Made by a program: the position numbers and the translations under genes
Part shown: in pieces, positions 1 to 12,100 of the stretch
How the letters are laid out: every line of letters begins with the position of its first letter
Numbering within the stretch: the stretch's first letter is position 1
Notes under the pieces: model-generated
Seen by the model: the letters and a program-made list of their open reading frames with translations, nothing else
The model's database searches: none
What the model was told of the DNA's origin: nothing
Source: Ricordea florida
Lineage: Eukaryota > Cnidaria > Anthozoa > Corallimorpharia > Ricordeidae
Assembly (NCBI GenBank): GCA_949710005.1
Contig: OX453287.1
Coordinates: forward strand, 14,439,366-14,503,365
Direction: 5' to 3'
Length of the DNA: 64,000 nucleotides

Positions 1-1804
1 ACCCTAAGCGAACGTAAGGAACTTTCGATGAGCGGGAAAATCTCCATGTGATGATAGCCTGGTGATGTATGACACTTGCATACTGCAGATTACATTTAGG
101 CCTAATTATCGCTCCAGTTAGCCTGAATATCACTCCGAATCCGAATATCAGCCTGTTTACTGTTTGCTATCGATAATGAAAATGGGAATACGATATAAGT
201 TAAGAATTCTGCAGTCTGCATGTCATACATCGATGCACCAGGCAGCATATGCATTATGCGTAATTTACTCATTCGAGAGGCCCAGGGTCCTGGAAGGGTT
301 TTCCGATGTGGTTAGAATCCACTGAGCAAGTAAGTGCAGGCGCATGGATTGCTCTCCGACTGAACGAAACAGAGGGAAGAACAGTTGCTTTGGACGCTTC
401 TGTACTTTCATGCTAAAAGAAACCGCAAACAAGTTGTGAACAGGAGATGGATGGGTGGAGCAGAGGATAAGTTTCGTGTCTTGGTTTCCAAAAGTGTTAC
501 CCACCGAAAGTGGAGTGTTCATCGCAGTTACAGTGTACCCGGGTGTACGAAATTATGCACAATGTCTTCAGAAAGGGTTAGCTTATGTTATTTACTGTAT
601 TCAATTGTCTTAATTATTTGCATTAGGTTAGGCTTAATACCGGTCAATGCAAAGCAAAATGTAATGTGACCCATAGAAGCGAAGGGGGTAAGAGTTTTAA
701 ATCAAGTTTAATAAACATTTAAGGAACTAAATTGCTCCTTTGATTACAGGGTGTGTCTGGTTAATTTTCAGCGAGTCTCAATGTGTACAGTTTCCGTAAA
801 ATGAGATTTTTTCTCGAAAAAAAAAGACGTTCAAGAGTGAGGAACAAAGTCCTTCACAGGAGGAACGTATATCACTACATAGGAGAAACGGTATACTGCG
901 CAAAACAAGGAAAAAATATGCCCATTTTCTGAAAGTGGGAAACTTAGCGTGCTTTTGATGAAAAAGAGGAACCAGTTTTGTATAAAATTTTGCATAATAA
1001 TCCTTTCTTTTTCTCATTTCAAAGACTAATAAACCTTTGAAGAGGAAACAAGTTGACTATTTACAACAGTCATTAAATTCTTTAAATTGCAAAGTAAAGA
1101 TAGTTGACACAAGTAAACCAGGTGATATTGCATGTGCAAAATTAACTTTTAATTTCAAATCATTATTACTTCCCTGTGAAACTACCAACATATAAATCAG
1201 TGACTGAATATTTTGGGCTCCATGCATATTGGTCATCATCAAATTATATACAGACAGGAGCAAATCACCCCTGATACAGATTTAAGTTAGTTAATTAATC
1301 CTACTTTCATTTAAACTTCGAACCTAACGAAATCATACTGATAATCATATTGACGATATAGATTGTTATAGACTCTAATGATGTTCAATGTAGGAATGAA
1401 AAATACGAACGAAAACTAAATCACACATAAACTGTGAAAGAAAAAGAGCTAGGACTAAGTAACTGCCGATGGAACTTTATAAATACCAAAGTTAAGCTTT
1501 CTGGAGTCAGCATAATTTTTTTTAGAGACATCTTAAGATAATCTGCATTTCATATCAATACTTTTTCGTTTGAAAAGGAAGCTATTATGATAGAGAATAA
1601 AGACAGTGATTTTGCTGATTATTAGATACTTATTACGAGTGTTTATTATATTGTACCAAAGTTTCTAAGTCAACATGCAATTTTATTTTGTCAATGTACG
1701 TTATTTTACTGATATGATATTTTAATTATTTATTTTCGTTTTGATCAATTATATATTTCAATACCATAGGTTAACTTATCTGTGCTACAAATGACACGTT
1801 CTGC

Positions 1805-2035
1805 CCACGATCGGATTTTGATTTTGATTTTGATTCTGCTCTGTGGGATTTGCTTGGAGTTGTCGAGTTTTCTTATGATTTGATTTTGGGATTTTGATTT
1901 TTATTTTTTGGGATTTTTTTGATCCGATTTTTGGGATTTTGGATCCGATTTTGGTGGTTTTTGATCCGATTTTGGGGGTTGGTTTGATTTTGGTGGTTTT
2001 TACTGTTTTTTTTTCGGTGTGATTTGATTTTAAGG
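1805..2035. repeat. GATTTTG-type low-complexity tract
   Basis: A run of imperfect GATTTTG, GATTTTGG and GATCCGATTTTG units lies inside the foldback element. It is a degenerate short tandem repeat with no coding signal. Confidence 0.7.
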
Positions 2036-2210
2036 GGTGCCCCAGGGTCGGCGAAGATCTCCTACTTCTCGCGTTTTCTTAAACGAAGAAGGAATGCCTA
2101 CAGTCTACTAAAGGCAGACAATAATTTTTTTTGACTGTGCTGAAAAAACCTGATGCTCCCACGATAAGAACTTTCATTATATTGTAATTTTTGTATTTTT
2201 TCTTCGTGCA

Positions 2211-2387
2211 TTCTGCCAACCACATAATCTTAGGAAATCTAGGACGTTTGCAGTTCCACTAGCATATGGGTCTTAATAATTATTTTTTCTTTCTTTCTTT
2301 CTGTCTTTCTGTCTGTCTTTCTTAAAGAGGAGCCTCGATTATAAAAACGAACCTCAATCGAATGATCGAGCCTCGAATGTCGAATGC
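2211..2387. repeat. Duplicated module, short copy
   Basis: The order of blocks is TGCCAACCACATAATCTTAG, a CTTT/CTGT tract (2284-2330), then GAGCCTCGATT...GAATGTCGAAT. The same order recurs at 2602-3370 in an expanded form. This copy lies inside the foldback element and abuts its right arm. Confidence 0.6.
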
Positions 2388-2601
2388 GTAAATTACGCGT
2401 AATGCATATGCTGCCTGGTGCATCGATGTATGATATGCAGACTGCAGAATTTTTAACTTATATCGTATTCCCATTTCCATTATCGATAACTAACAGTAAA
2501 CAGGCTGATATTCGGATTCGGAGTGATATTCAGGCTAACTGGAGCGATAATTAGGCCTAAATGTAATCTGCACTATGCAAATGTCATACATCACTGGTGT
2601 A

Positions 2602-3370
2602 TACTGCCAACCACATAATCTTAGAAAATATAGGAAGTTTGCAGTTCCATCTAATAGAGCGGAGAGATTCTCTCAGATTTACTCATTACCAGAACCCCAC
2701 TAGCATATGGGGTGTAATAGTGATTCTCTTTCAACTTGCAGTATTATTCTGTAAGGATGAGGCAGAATGTAATACTTTAGAGTGGTGCTAGCATTCAAAG
2801 TATTTTGAGAAATATGCAAAAAATCTCAAGACATTAACAACTTTTTAGTAAATCGTGAGTTGCAAACTAGCGGCAGTGACCTTCATGTAATAAATTTATG
2901 TATCCCTCCCTTCCTTCCTCCTTACCTTCAAACCTCCATCCCTCCCTTCCTTCCACCCTATCTTACTTTCCACCTTCCTTCCTACCTGCCTGCCCGGCTA
3001 CCTGCGCATGTCATTCTTCCTTACTTACTTCCTTCCTTCTTTCCTTCCTTATTTCCTTCCTTGGCTTGCTTCCTTTCTTCTTCCTTACCTGCCACCCTAT
3101 CTTACTTTCCATCTTCGAATTCCTTCCTTCCTTCCACTCTGGGCTTACTTACTCCCTGCCTGCCTGCCTGGCCACCTTCCATCCTTCCTGTCTTACTTCA
3201 CTTCCTTCCTGCCTGCTTAGCTTTCTTCCCCTCTTTCTTTCCTCGATACCCGGAGCCTCGGATTGTACAAACGAACCTCAATCGAATGATCGAGCCTCGA
3301 TTAAAGAAACGAGCCTCGATTAAAGAAACGAGCATCGAATGTCGAATCGAGCCTCGTATGTCGTGGAGTG
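2602..3370. repeat. Duplicated module, long copy with expanded pyrimidine microsatellite
   Basis: It starts with the same CCAACCACATAATCTTAG block as 2211-2387, has about 50 extra bases within that block, then a long TTCC/CTTAC pyrimidine tract (about 2890-3245). It ends with repeated CGAGCCTCGATTAAAGAAA-type units. The long open frames across the tract encode only Pro/Leu/Ser/Phe low complexity and are not genes. Confidence 0.65.
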
Positions 3371-3780
3371 GCAGAACGTGGTATCGTGGTCATTTTGTAT
3401 CGAGAGCTTTTGACCTGGTTTACCAGAAACCGTGAATGATCCGACACTTTCATCTTCCGCTTCCATAACCAAATAATTATCATTAAAAAATAACTACACC
3501 TTGTTTGTCCCGTCTGATCTAGTCAATTTAAAGCTGGAGGAGGCTCCTGTTGGGCTATCGCTGGACAGGCAGAGAGCCAGGGCCCGCGTTTATCGCAAGC
3601 GAAAAAACTGCCCATATCGGGACAACGAACCCTAAACGTGGAGGGCACAAGCTTACCTATCTATAGATAGGCAAGTATTATCTCGTCTTTCTCAAACAAT
3701 GTTCAATGAACACTCAAGAGGTAACAGCAGATAAAACTTCAATTCTTGTATCTTAAAGGGAAGGCATTTTCAATTATGAT
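3371..3780. other. Non-coding spacer before the outer transposon
   Basis: No convincing gene or repeat was seen. The TTAA target of the outer transposon begins at 3781. Confidence 0.4.
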
Positions 3781-4130
3781 TTAAGACTGAGTCCACGAGA
3801 GGACCAGGCAGGTGTGACACAAGCTATCTCTCCAATTTGGATGAAACTTGCTCAGATTGAAGGTCCCACCAAATAACCCAAGAATACAAAGTGGGTGCGA
3901 TTTTTAAATTTTCTCTTGGGAGTTAGACCACCCCCCCTGTATTTTTGCCCCAAATCCCCAAAATTTCACAAAAACAAACATAAAAAGTAGAGATTGCTCC
4001 TGGTTACAAAATACAATGAATTTCAATCCCCTTTCACAGAAATAAAGGCCAACCCTATATCTATCGATAGCAGTAGTTTCAAGTCATTTGGAACGGCAGG
4101 TGCCAATCAATAGATGTCAGCGTCCACCCA
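3781..4130. repeat. Left terminal inverted repeat of the outer transposon
   Basis: It mirrors 43093-43442. By eye there is no difference in about the first 280 bases and only a few after that. Beyond about 4130 the two sides remain alignable to about 4322, but with many differences. Confidence 0.9.
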
Positions 4131-5334
4131 TGTCACGAAAAATTGTGCAATGATACAAATTAGGCCATTTTCCGACTCCAATATCTGTGAAATGCAACTT
4201 TCTTTTTTAGAGCTGTTTGCATCACGATTCAGACCCATCCTGGGGCTGCTGAAATAGAGAATAAAATGTTTGGCATCCATTATGTTTTGTTTTCAAAAGT
4301 CGTCTGAAACACGTGACTTGAACTGGTTCTGTCAATGACAGAAACATCAACTTTAAGAAATAAAATATTTCTTGATAAGCTTATGAACGTAATTTCCAAG
4401 ATAATGTACTTAAGAATGTCTACAGTATTATTTGTAGGCTTTAAATCAGGCTGGACGCCACAGTATTCACAAGAGTATTCCTGAAAGTAATGAATTAAAA
4501 ATAACAGCTGAATTTGACTCGTAGTATCAGTGTACGAGAAGGAACGGCCCAGTATTTTTAATTCTAGATGTACAATGAGCGCCGAAATGAACGATCGTGG
4601 CTATTCTTGTGTTTTTAAATTACACTTGAATAGCGACTGGATGATTTCGGGTCACATACTTGACCTTTGATAAATACTAAAATAAAACACTTACACCAAA
4701 CTTTGCATGTCAGTACATCGATTGTCACAGGATTTCTTCCCTCAGATTTATGTTTTTGGCCTTAGCAATGAAGTCCTGCATTCGTAAAATGTATGACATT
4801 CCATTTAAGCCCAAATAAACTCTAAATTATCGCGGGAATATGGCTGCATCAAGTATGTGCTGTAATTAATTAAAAGTAAACATGTTTACTTAGTCTGAGA
4901 ACATGAGCCCGGAGATTTAGCCATTTTCAGTCAGCGGTAAATTGAAAACGTACGTGGTCGCATACCACGCAGTATGGGTCGCTGTAGGGAACTTTTGCAT
5001 GTTTGATCGTATACATTTTAACATTAACTATGTTTTAGTGCTTTTTATAAAATCCTTCAAGAGATAAGCCACGGCTGTATGGGCGATACTTTGCTTGTGA
5101 TGACGATGCGATTTTTTGGTACAAATTGTTGCGTAGCCGGCGCGCGGTCAATATCGTACGTGTAGCCACTGTTACGCAAGTGATGTGATGGCACCAGCAG
5201 AAAATATCGCAGAAAGAAATCACGAGAAATTCAATGAGTTGGATTTTTCGCGACAAAATCACGAACTCTGTTACTCTTGTAGCCACCTCCGCGCGTCGTG
5301 CAACTAAAGCACCACTGTTCATACCCTACAGTTC
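4131..5334. other. Subterminal and 3' flank of the outer transposase gene
   Basis: Up to about 4322 this is the diverged inner part of the terminal repeat. The rest is non-coding apart from a minus-strand open frame of 95 codons at 5035-5322, just after the transposase stop. That frame has basic and hydrophobic stretches and no recognised domain, so I do not call it a gene. Confidence 0.4.
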
Positions 5335-7134
5335 TCACTGTCTCCTTATTTCACGCCTCGTGCACATCTCTGCTGCCTCTGCAAAAAAGTCCTCCTCCTC
5401 ATCCTGAACAGTACTCGGATCAGCCTGTTCTATGTCTAGTCGGCCACTCCTATACAACACAGACAATCTGCTGAAGTATCGGGCTATTTGCTCTGTAGAA
5501 AGCCATTCTTCTTTGTTAAATACTTTCTTGCCAGCTTCATCTCGAAGAGTTCTCATCTTACTGCACACATCCACTGCACTTGCCTTTCTTCCTGTCTCTT
5601 CACCTTCCAGGAAAATCCGTTTCAAATATGCCTTTACTTTATCGGTAAGGCGTGTTGCCTTTCGGGATGTCTTTAATGCCCATCCCTTTGAGATCTGACA
5701 AGTGGCATCAGTAACAGCTGTTTGTGAGCTAGAAGCTGTTTCTTTGTGTAAGTAGCGCCCCGTAACCTCTTTGCACATACCAGCCCATTTCTTCTTTACG
5801 ACGTCATAGATCGTTTCTCTCTCTAATTTAACAAGATGTTTCCCCGCATCGAGGTGTTTCTGCAGATTTGTAAAAGACTGGTATGTCTTTGTACATCCTT
5901 CTTCAGGGCAGGTGAAATAGTTCTGCGTGGCTTCATCAGTGGATGAATCTTCAACAGACTGTTGAGTGCTTTTTTGGGGGTGCTCGCACTCAACCCTCCC
6001 TGTCACGGACCTAAACACACCAACATCCTCTCGTGGTGTACTGAAGGGCTGCACGACGTGGAGACCGGTAGGTCCCTGGAGGGTCCCAAATCGCTTCACC
6101 TGCGTTGATGTTAAAAACTTTCCAGGGCCCACATTATAAGCCCTCCACATTCGCAGACCTCCATCTTCAAAGCTAAAATTGTTCAGAGCCTGAATACCGG
6201 ACATCGTGTGCTTCTTCATTGTTTGGTTAGACTCCTGTACCTTCACAACTGCTGCATGGCACCCTTTAACACCACCATAGGAGTCAATCGCAGCCTTCAT
6301 ATCCCTTGCACTTGTGATGTCGTGACCTTCATTTATATAACGTCGCATATGGCCTTTTAATGCAGCGATTCTTCTATCACAGATGTCCTTTCCAGCCTGC
6401 GGATCACTGAAGTCATATCTGGAGATCGCAATGCCTGTACGCTCTCCAATGCCAGAGAGGGACAGAATGAGATAAGCACAGTGATAGCATCCTGCATTAT
6501 CACTTCTTAAAAAGGCCTCTTGGATGTTTGGATTTGCCGCTTTAAGCATTGTTAGTGTGTGCTCTATCACAGAAGCCACAGCGAACCAATTCTGAGTACA
6601 TTCCTCCAACAAATGGATGTAGGTTCTGGCCTGGAAAAGAAAGAAAAACACGAACTCAGTAATGCAGTATGACGTGTTTGTCCTAGTCCTAGATACAGCC
6701 ATGCACCGATGTTTTAACCCAAATAAGGTTTCGTAGGAGACTGCTGGTGTTGCTAATTTTCTTCCATTCTGGTACCCTTTCCCCGCCCCCCTCATCCTTC
6801 GACTTCATTAAATTTAAAACCAAACCAGACGGGCCTACACTTTTAGTTGGTCACCTCTATGTCGTTACAATCCCTTTTTGTCACTGCAACTGTGACATGC
6901 CATGATTTGCCTTTTTTACCAAACCAGTCACGCTGTGTTTCTCTGAAACTGGCTGGCAAAAATTTCATGGCCCAATCCATAATCAGCAAGACCTGGCTTG
7001 GCAACAAATTTTCGATGATGGCACTCTTAGCGGCGTCCTGGTGGGCAGCTCGAAGGATGTGGGCTTTCCATTCATCAATGTTAGGGACAGCAGTGTCTAC
7101 CTTGTGTCTTATTTCTTCTTCTTGGTCATTACCA
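5335..7134 (-). CDS. Outer-transposon DDE-like transposase, 3' exons 6 and 7 (catalytic region and C2H2 finger)
   Basis: Exon 6 is 6855-7134 and exon 7 is 5335-6630. They continue the gene whose first five exons are at 38433-42003. Exon 6 opens in phase 2, which matches the end of exon 5; the exon 6/7 junction is phase 0. Exon 6 has a DWAMKF block (Asp near residue 656 of the joined protein) and a QRDWFGKKG block. Exon 7 has SDNAGCYH (Asp near 740) and GKDICDR (Asp 778/781), an arrangement typical of an RNase-H-fold DDE/D nuclease, then a C2H2 finger near 937-960 and a basic C-terminal region. I recall very similar uncharacterised proteins as multicopy families in cnidarians and molluscs. There is no frameshift or internal stop. 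The superfamily name is uncertain. Confidence 0.8.
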
Positions 7135-7393
7135 CTTTGAAACAAAATAAAAAAGATAATCAAACGACAATAAGTCATGGGTGGAGGAGAAAAATGACGC
7201 ACGTAGCTAGCTTTTGTAACCTTTCAAGATCGAGAAATATAGGCAGAATGACTGCTATGACAGACAGGGCACGCACACTCCGTGATATCAATATAAGGGC
7301 TTCTTAGCTTGTTTGATAATAGAGTCGACGTGACAATTCCATTTCAAATCAATGGAACATTAAGGCGTGATATTTTTGCTCTGGTCACTAAAT

Positions 7394-7401
7394 GAATTTT
7401 A
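7394..7401. repeat. Target-site duplication GAATTTTA, left copy
   Basis: This octamer immediately precedes the left terminal repeat (GGATCACTCACC, from 7402). It is repeated exactly after the right terminal repeat at 38222-38229. Confidence 0.92.
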
Positions 7402-7527
7402 GGATCACTCACCGTTTCTGGGAACGGAGTCATCTTTCTACCGACGCTCAAAAATAAATGAATAGGATCACTCACCGTTTCTGGGAACGGAGTCATCTTT
7501 CTACCGACGCTCAAAAATAAATGAATA
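7402..7527. repeat. Left terminal inverted repeat, tandemly duplicated
   Basis: Two direct copies of the 63-bp terminal repeat stand head to tail: 7402-7464 and 7465-7527. Each begins GGATCACTCACC and ends AAATAAATGAATA. The right end of the element has one copy only. Confidence 0.9.
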
Positions 7528-7559
7528 GAGACTCGAATTTTCAAGCGGCACTTCAACAT

Positions 7560-7835
7560 TCCGGAGGAGGACGACTCGATTTTCACTCCAGGACTTGACG
7601 AGGAATCGATGATTCTGCGAGGATGACTCGATAAGGCACCACAACTACACGAGGATGACTCACTGGGACACGGTTGACTCGACGACGACAACGAGGATGA
7701 CTCGATAAGGCACCACAACTACACGAGGATGACTCACTGGGACACGGTTGACTCGACGACGACAACGCAACGAGGCGATGACTCCACGAGGACGACTCGA
7801 CGAGGCAAGATGTGTCGACGAAAACTACTCGATGA
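7560..7835. repeat. Left subterminal minisatellite of the inner element
   Basis: Irregular units built on GAGGATGACTCG and GACGACTCGACGAGG. A 74-bp block (about 7618-7691) is repeated exactly at about 7692-7765. The GAGTCATC core also occurs in the terminal repeat itself. The open frames across it (Ser-rich) are spurious. Confidence 0.85.
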
Positions 7836-9171
7836 GTCACGGCAAGGGATACTTGAACCTAGTAGTCAGGGTTGTTGACAATTGAAAGGGACATTAGTTT
7901 TGCGATATTTCTTTTTTTATATTATTTTAAATGTTAAATCTATATTGAAATTATGGTCACTTATCCAATTTTTATTCGGCTGTTTTATTTCACTCATCAA
8001 TCCATTGTTCTGAATACTAAAGTTTCATTTCATTTTCATCTACATAATTATTATATGTATAAGTTAGTCAGCCTTTTGACTTTCTATAGTTCAGGAATAG
8101 ACAGTACTAACGGTATTGGCGGTCCCATAAGCGCGTCAACACGTTGGATCAGCCTGTAAACCCAACATTATTTTTTCTCGTTTCAAAGAAATATGTTCTA
8201 GTGTTTCCAATGTACATGTTGCAGAGGGTTACCTATTTTCTGTAAGGAGTACAAGATTGGGAAGATTATCATTCAGAAAATACCTGCATGCAAGAATCTA
8301 GTGGTTTACGGACTTTATGGCGGAAATTTGCCACCCTAATACTCACAAATATACTGAATATATAACAACCTTTTTAGTCCAAAAAACGAAAGAAATGAAG
8401 CAGGTTCTTAAAAAAGGAGTTTGAAGTTTGCAAATTGATAAGACAAGAAAATACTGTACCAAACTGTACCAATGTGAGTCGTGTAATTCCAGAAAAAAAA
8501 CAGGGTTATAAAAACTACAGATTGTAATTGTCTTCATGGACCTTACTGAAAGGCACCAAACTCAAGTTCCTTTATAATTACTTCAAAGGTGTAGGTTCTT
8601 ACACGCAGATTTGTAATGTAACCGATATGATTTTCTATAAAAGCTTATACATTTTTAAATAGTATTGAAAAATCCACATACCATAATAATTAGTGTAATT
8701 ATTGAAACAAGGCTGTGCTCTAGTTTATATTGAAGGGAAACCCAGAGCTCTGAAACTGTGAAATCCAGAGTGATTTCGTCATTGCTCAAGAGCAAAAAGA
8801 GGGTGCCAGGGGCTTTTGGGTACTGCTAGAGCACCCCTGAATATTTATATAATATGAAAAGAAACTACTCAACTTCGTCAACTTTTTTTTTTATTTACAA
8901 TTGTCTTCTATTTTTTTTTGACAAATTATCCTTAATACTTTAACAGCACCCTGGGAGCACTTGTGAGGCAAAACTGACATTCCAGCACTAACCATATCAG
9001 ATAGGTTTACATGGAGTATTTAGTCATAAATAATATTTAATACAGTGAACAATTTATTTTTTGACTAATAATAAAGGGGGAGAGGAGAGTAATTTATAGT
9101 GGGAGAGTTAGTTGAAATGCCGGGGGTGGGGCAGGGGGTAGAAAAGGATTTACAGTAACAAAAGCTATTTT
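7836..9171. other. AT-rich non-coding interior of the inner element
   Basis: No convincing coding exon, RNA gene or repeat boundary was seen. Short open frames do not show splice signals or recognisable motifs. Confidence 0.35.
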
Positions 9172-12100
9172 TCATTTTTTTGGATGTTTTATGTTCTGCT
9201 GGCCTCTGCTCTCCTCCTGCTCTGTTGTGTTTTGCTCTGTAAGAGAAAAAAAAAAGATACACATAGTTGCTTGTTGTGTTATGTTCCTTGCCATATTACA
9301 ACCACAACCTTTTTTTCTGAAGTATTCATGTAGCTGAACCAATCCCCCACCCTCTTTTACACTTCTTGCTCACCTTCCACAGAACCTTTACTTACATGAG
9401 AGGAGAACAGGAGAGTGACTTCTATACTTTTTGTGGGTCAATACTACACCTCTTTTCAGCTTTTTCAACGATAATTTTACCATTTTATTAAGTGAATGTT
9501 AAATAATTTTACCATTAATTTTATTATTACTCGAGTATATTTTCCAGTGGTTATTGAAGCTTCAATTGCTTATGTCTTGAGGGACAAGTTTGAAGGCCAT
9601 CAATTCTGAATCATATTTTACTGCTTGTTTTCTTATTCTTCTTTTTTTTTTTTAACTTCCAACTATGTTGAGAGTTATTTCACTTCTTGGAAGTTCCCTA
9701 CGCTTGCTATATGTGTAATTATATACAACACGCTGTGAAGTGAAAACTGATTTTTCAACGCACCTTTAGACATTACTTTGAAAATTCAACTCCTTAAATG
9801 CTTCCTGCATACACCTGAAATGAAGAAAAAAAAAGGTGGAAGTATGTCTTTCTAGAAAGACATACTCCCACCACCGCAACAAGTGCTCATGGAAAGAATC
9901 CTACGCGAGGTTTTTTATTCCCGTAAATTTGCTTTCCTGTGTGAAACTTTCTTTTTTATTATTCGAATTTCAATTAATTTACTCCTCCTACAATCTCTCT
10001 TAGCAAATGGTCCAGTTTGCATTTTTGGAAGAACACAATCAGTATCCTCAGCGAGTCAAGACCCAGAATCCTCAGCGAGCCAAAGACCAGAATCTTCAGC
10101 GAGTCAGAATCCAGAATCCTCAGCGAGTCAAAGCCCAGTTCCAAAAACCCAGACTCATTCTCAGCGAACCAACCAGATTCATTCTCAGCGAGTCAACTAG
10201 ACTTACTCTCAATGAGCCATCCAAACCTATTCTCAGCGAGCCAACCAATCATGTTCTTGGCCAGTCAAGACCCAGAATCCTCAGCGAGTCAAGGCTTAGA
10301 ATCCTCAGCGAGTCAAGACCCAGAATCCTCAGCGAGTCAAGACCCTGAATTCTCAGCGAGTCAAAGCCAGGCTTATTCTCAGCGAGTCATCAGGACCTAT
10401 TCTCAGCAAGCCATCTGAACCTATTCTCAGCAAGCCATCCAAACCCATTCTCAGCGAGTCATCATGAGCTATCACTGCCTGCCAATCAGACCTTTTTCTA
10501 AACAATTGTCATTTTTTTCGTTATTTTTGCTGACAGAGTATCTTTTCGTAAACAAAAAGATGCACAAAGTCATCTTAGATAAAAAAATACATGCAATGAG
10601 ACGAGAGGTGCAAAAAAGCCTTTTTGTTGAGTATTGTTCCTTTTTTGATAGTATTTTCCTAACTAGTCCTCAATAATCAGAGTCATACATATTTCATAAT
10701 CTTACATGTACATGTAACCAAGCAGAATATTAAGACAGTCAGTTTAGGCATTTAAACTTATTTTGTTGTAATTAACCCTTTAGTTCAAACTCAGGTTCTA
10801 CTGTATCAGCTGCTTAATTTATTTAGAATTTATTTGAAAGTAAATTTGATGATAAATGATGAAAGGAAGACTTTGCCTACTCATTTGAAATCAGAAAAGT
10901 GAGGGTCTTCATTAACTTTTTTCCTTCAGGCAATTAAGTCCTTTGAGAGCACATGTCTTTGCATTCTCTAGATGGTTCACTCTTTGGCTTTAACTTCAGT
11001 TTTCTTCTATAATATATCTGTCACTGGACTTCTGGTGTCTGGAATTTTCTTTCTAGGAGAACTTCGATAAGCCTGTATATAGTATCCTTTCATCTACTTG
11101 CTTTCTTCTTAGACATGTTTGTATGTCTGTAATAACTTCATCTGTTTTCTGATTAGTTCACTCATTTTCTTCACACTTGATACACATGGTTTCTTCACCA
11201 AGAGGAGATTGTTTTTCTTGATTCGCAAGGTTTCTCCACCCTGTTGTATTCCTCTAGATAATTGCATTATTGTTTCTTTTCTGCTGTTAACTTTTTTTTA
11301 ATTCTCTTCTCTTGTTCCTCTTGTGTTTTCCATAATATTGTGAAAAAGAAGACACACTGAACTATCAGCACAACATATTTTACTACTCCATAGAGTATGT
11401 ATGCATTGTATTGCTACCAGTGATGCTGATGTCTTTGTGTTTCCATTTGGTGTCCTAAGCTTTAATTATAATAATATTGACTGTTATAAGTTTGTCTGGC
11501 TTTCGGATATCTTTATGAGAATCTTGAAAGTACCCTCATTGGTCTGGACTTCCGTGACAGTGCTAGAAATACTAGTATGCAATATTTATCCAACATTATA
11601 AGATTGTATTGGTTATGTTTTTGCAATTTAGGACTAAAAATGGTTTAAATTTCATCAATTTAACTTTAATATGAACATTAATTTTCATTTTATGTTAAGT
11701 TTGCCATTGTACATGTACATGTAAGTGGTGCTATTACAATAAAAGAGAACAAAAAATAGGTATGAAAACTCCTCAATGGGCACCTTTTCGCTCTATCTCA
11801 GTTTCTTCTATCACCTCCTTTTTTTTATTTGCAGGAAAAAAGATTGATTACAGACCTTTCTTCAGGAAATGCAAGAATTTCAGTCCAAACACACCCAACA
11901 AATTATTCTAAATAGATTTAAATATTAAAATTTTCTTTGTTTGAGAAATGGCGGTACTATAAAACTGCATTTTCCCCTTTAGTCTATAGTATGTCCTTAT
12001 ACAATGAATTGGTCTCTTTGTGGGTTAATCAGCACTTAAAAAGAAATAATAATACTAATACAGTCTGTAATAATTAAGAGATTTCATCCATGAAGCACTC

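Larger units (their letters stand above)
62..2594. mobile_element. Foldback element with ~207-bp terminal inverted repeats
   Basis: Positions 62-268 and 2388-2594 are inverted copies of each other, with only scattered mismatches over about 207 bp. Both outer ends read GTGATGTATGACA. The interior of about 2.1 kb has no convincing coding frame, so this looks like a non-autonomous foldback DNA element. No clear target-site duplication could be fixed beyond a possible TG, so the superfamily is not assigned. The longest interior open frames are under 100 codons and look random. Confidence 0.75.

Noticed and set aside
2860..3435. A 191-codon open frame and overlapping frames
   Set aside because: They translate a pyrimidine microsatellite; composition alone keeps them open.
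7344..7840. Ser-rich open frames on the minus strand
   Set aside because: They lie in the terminal repeat and minisatellite of the inner element and repeat with it.
10007..10418. Overlapping frames of 105-133 codons in all three phases
   Set aside because: They are the minisatellite read in each phase; no start context or splice signal.
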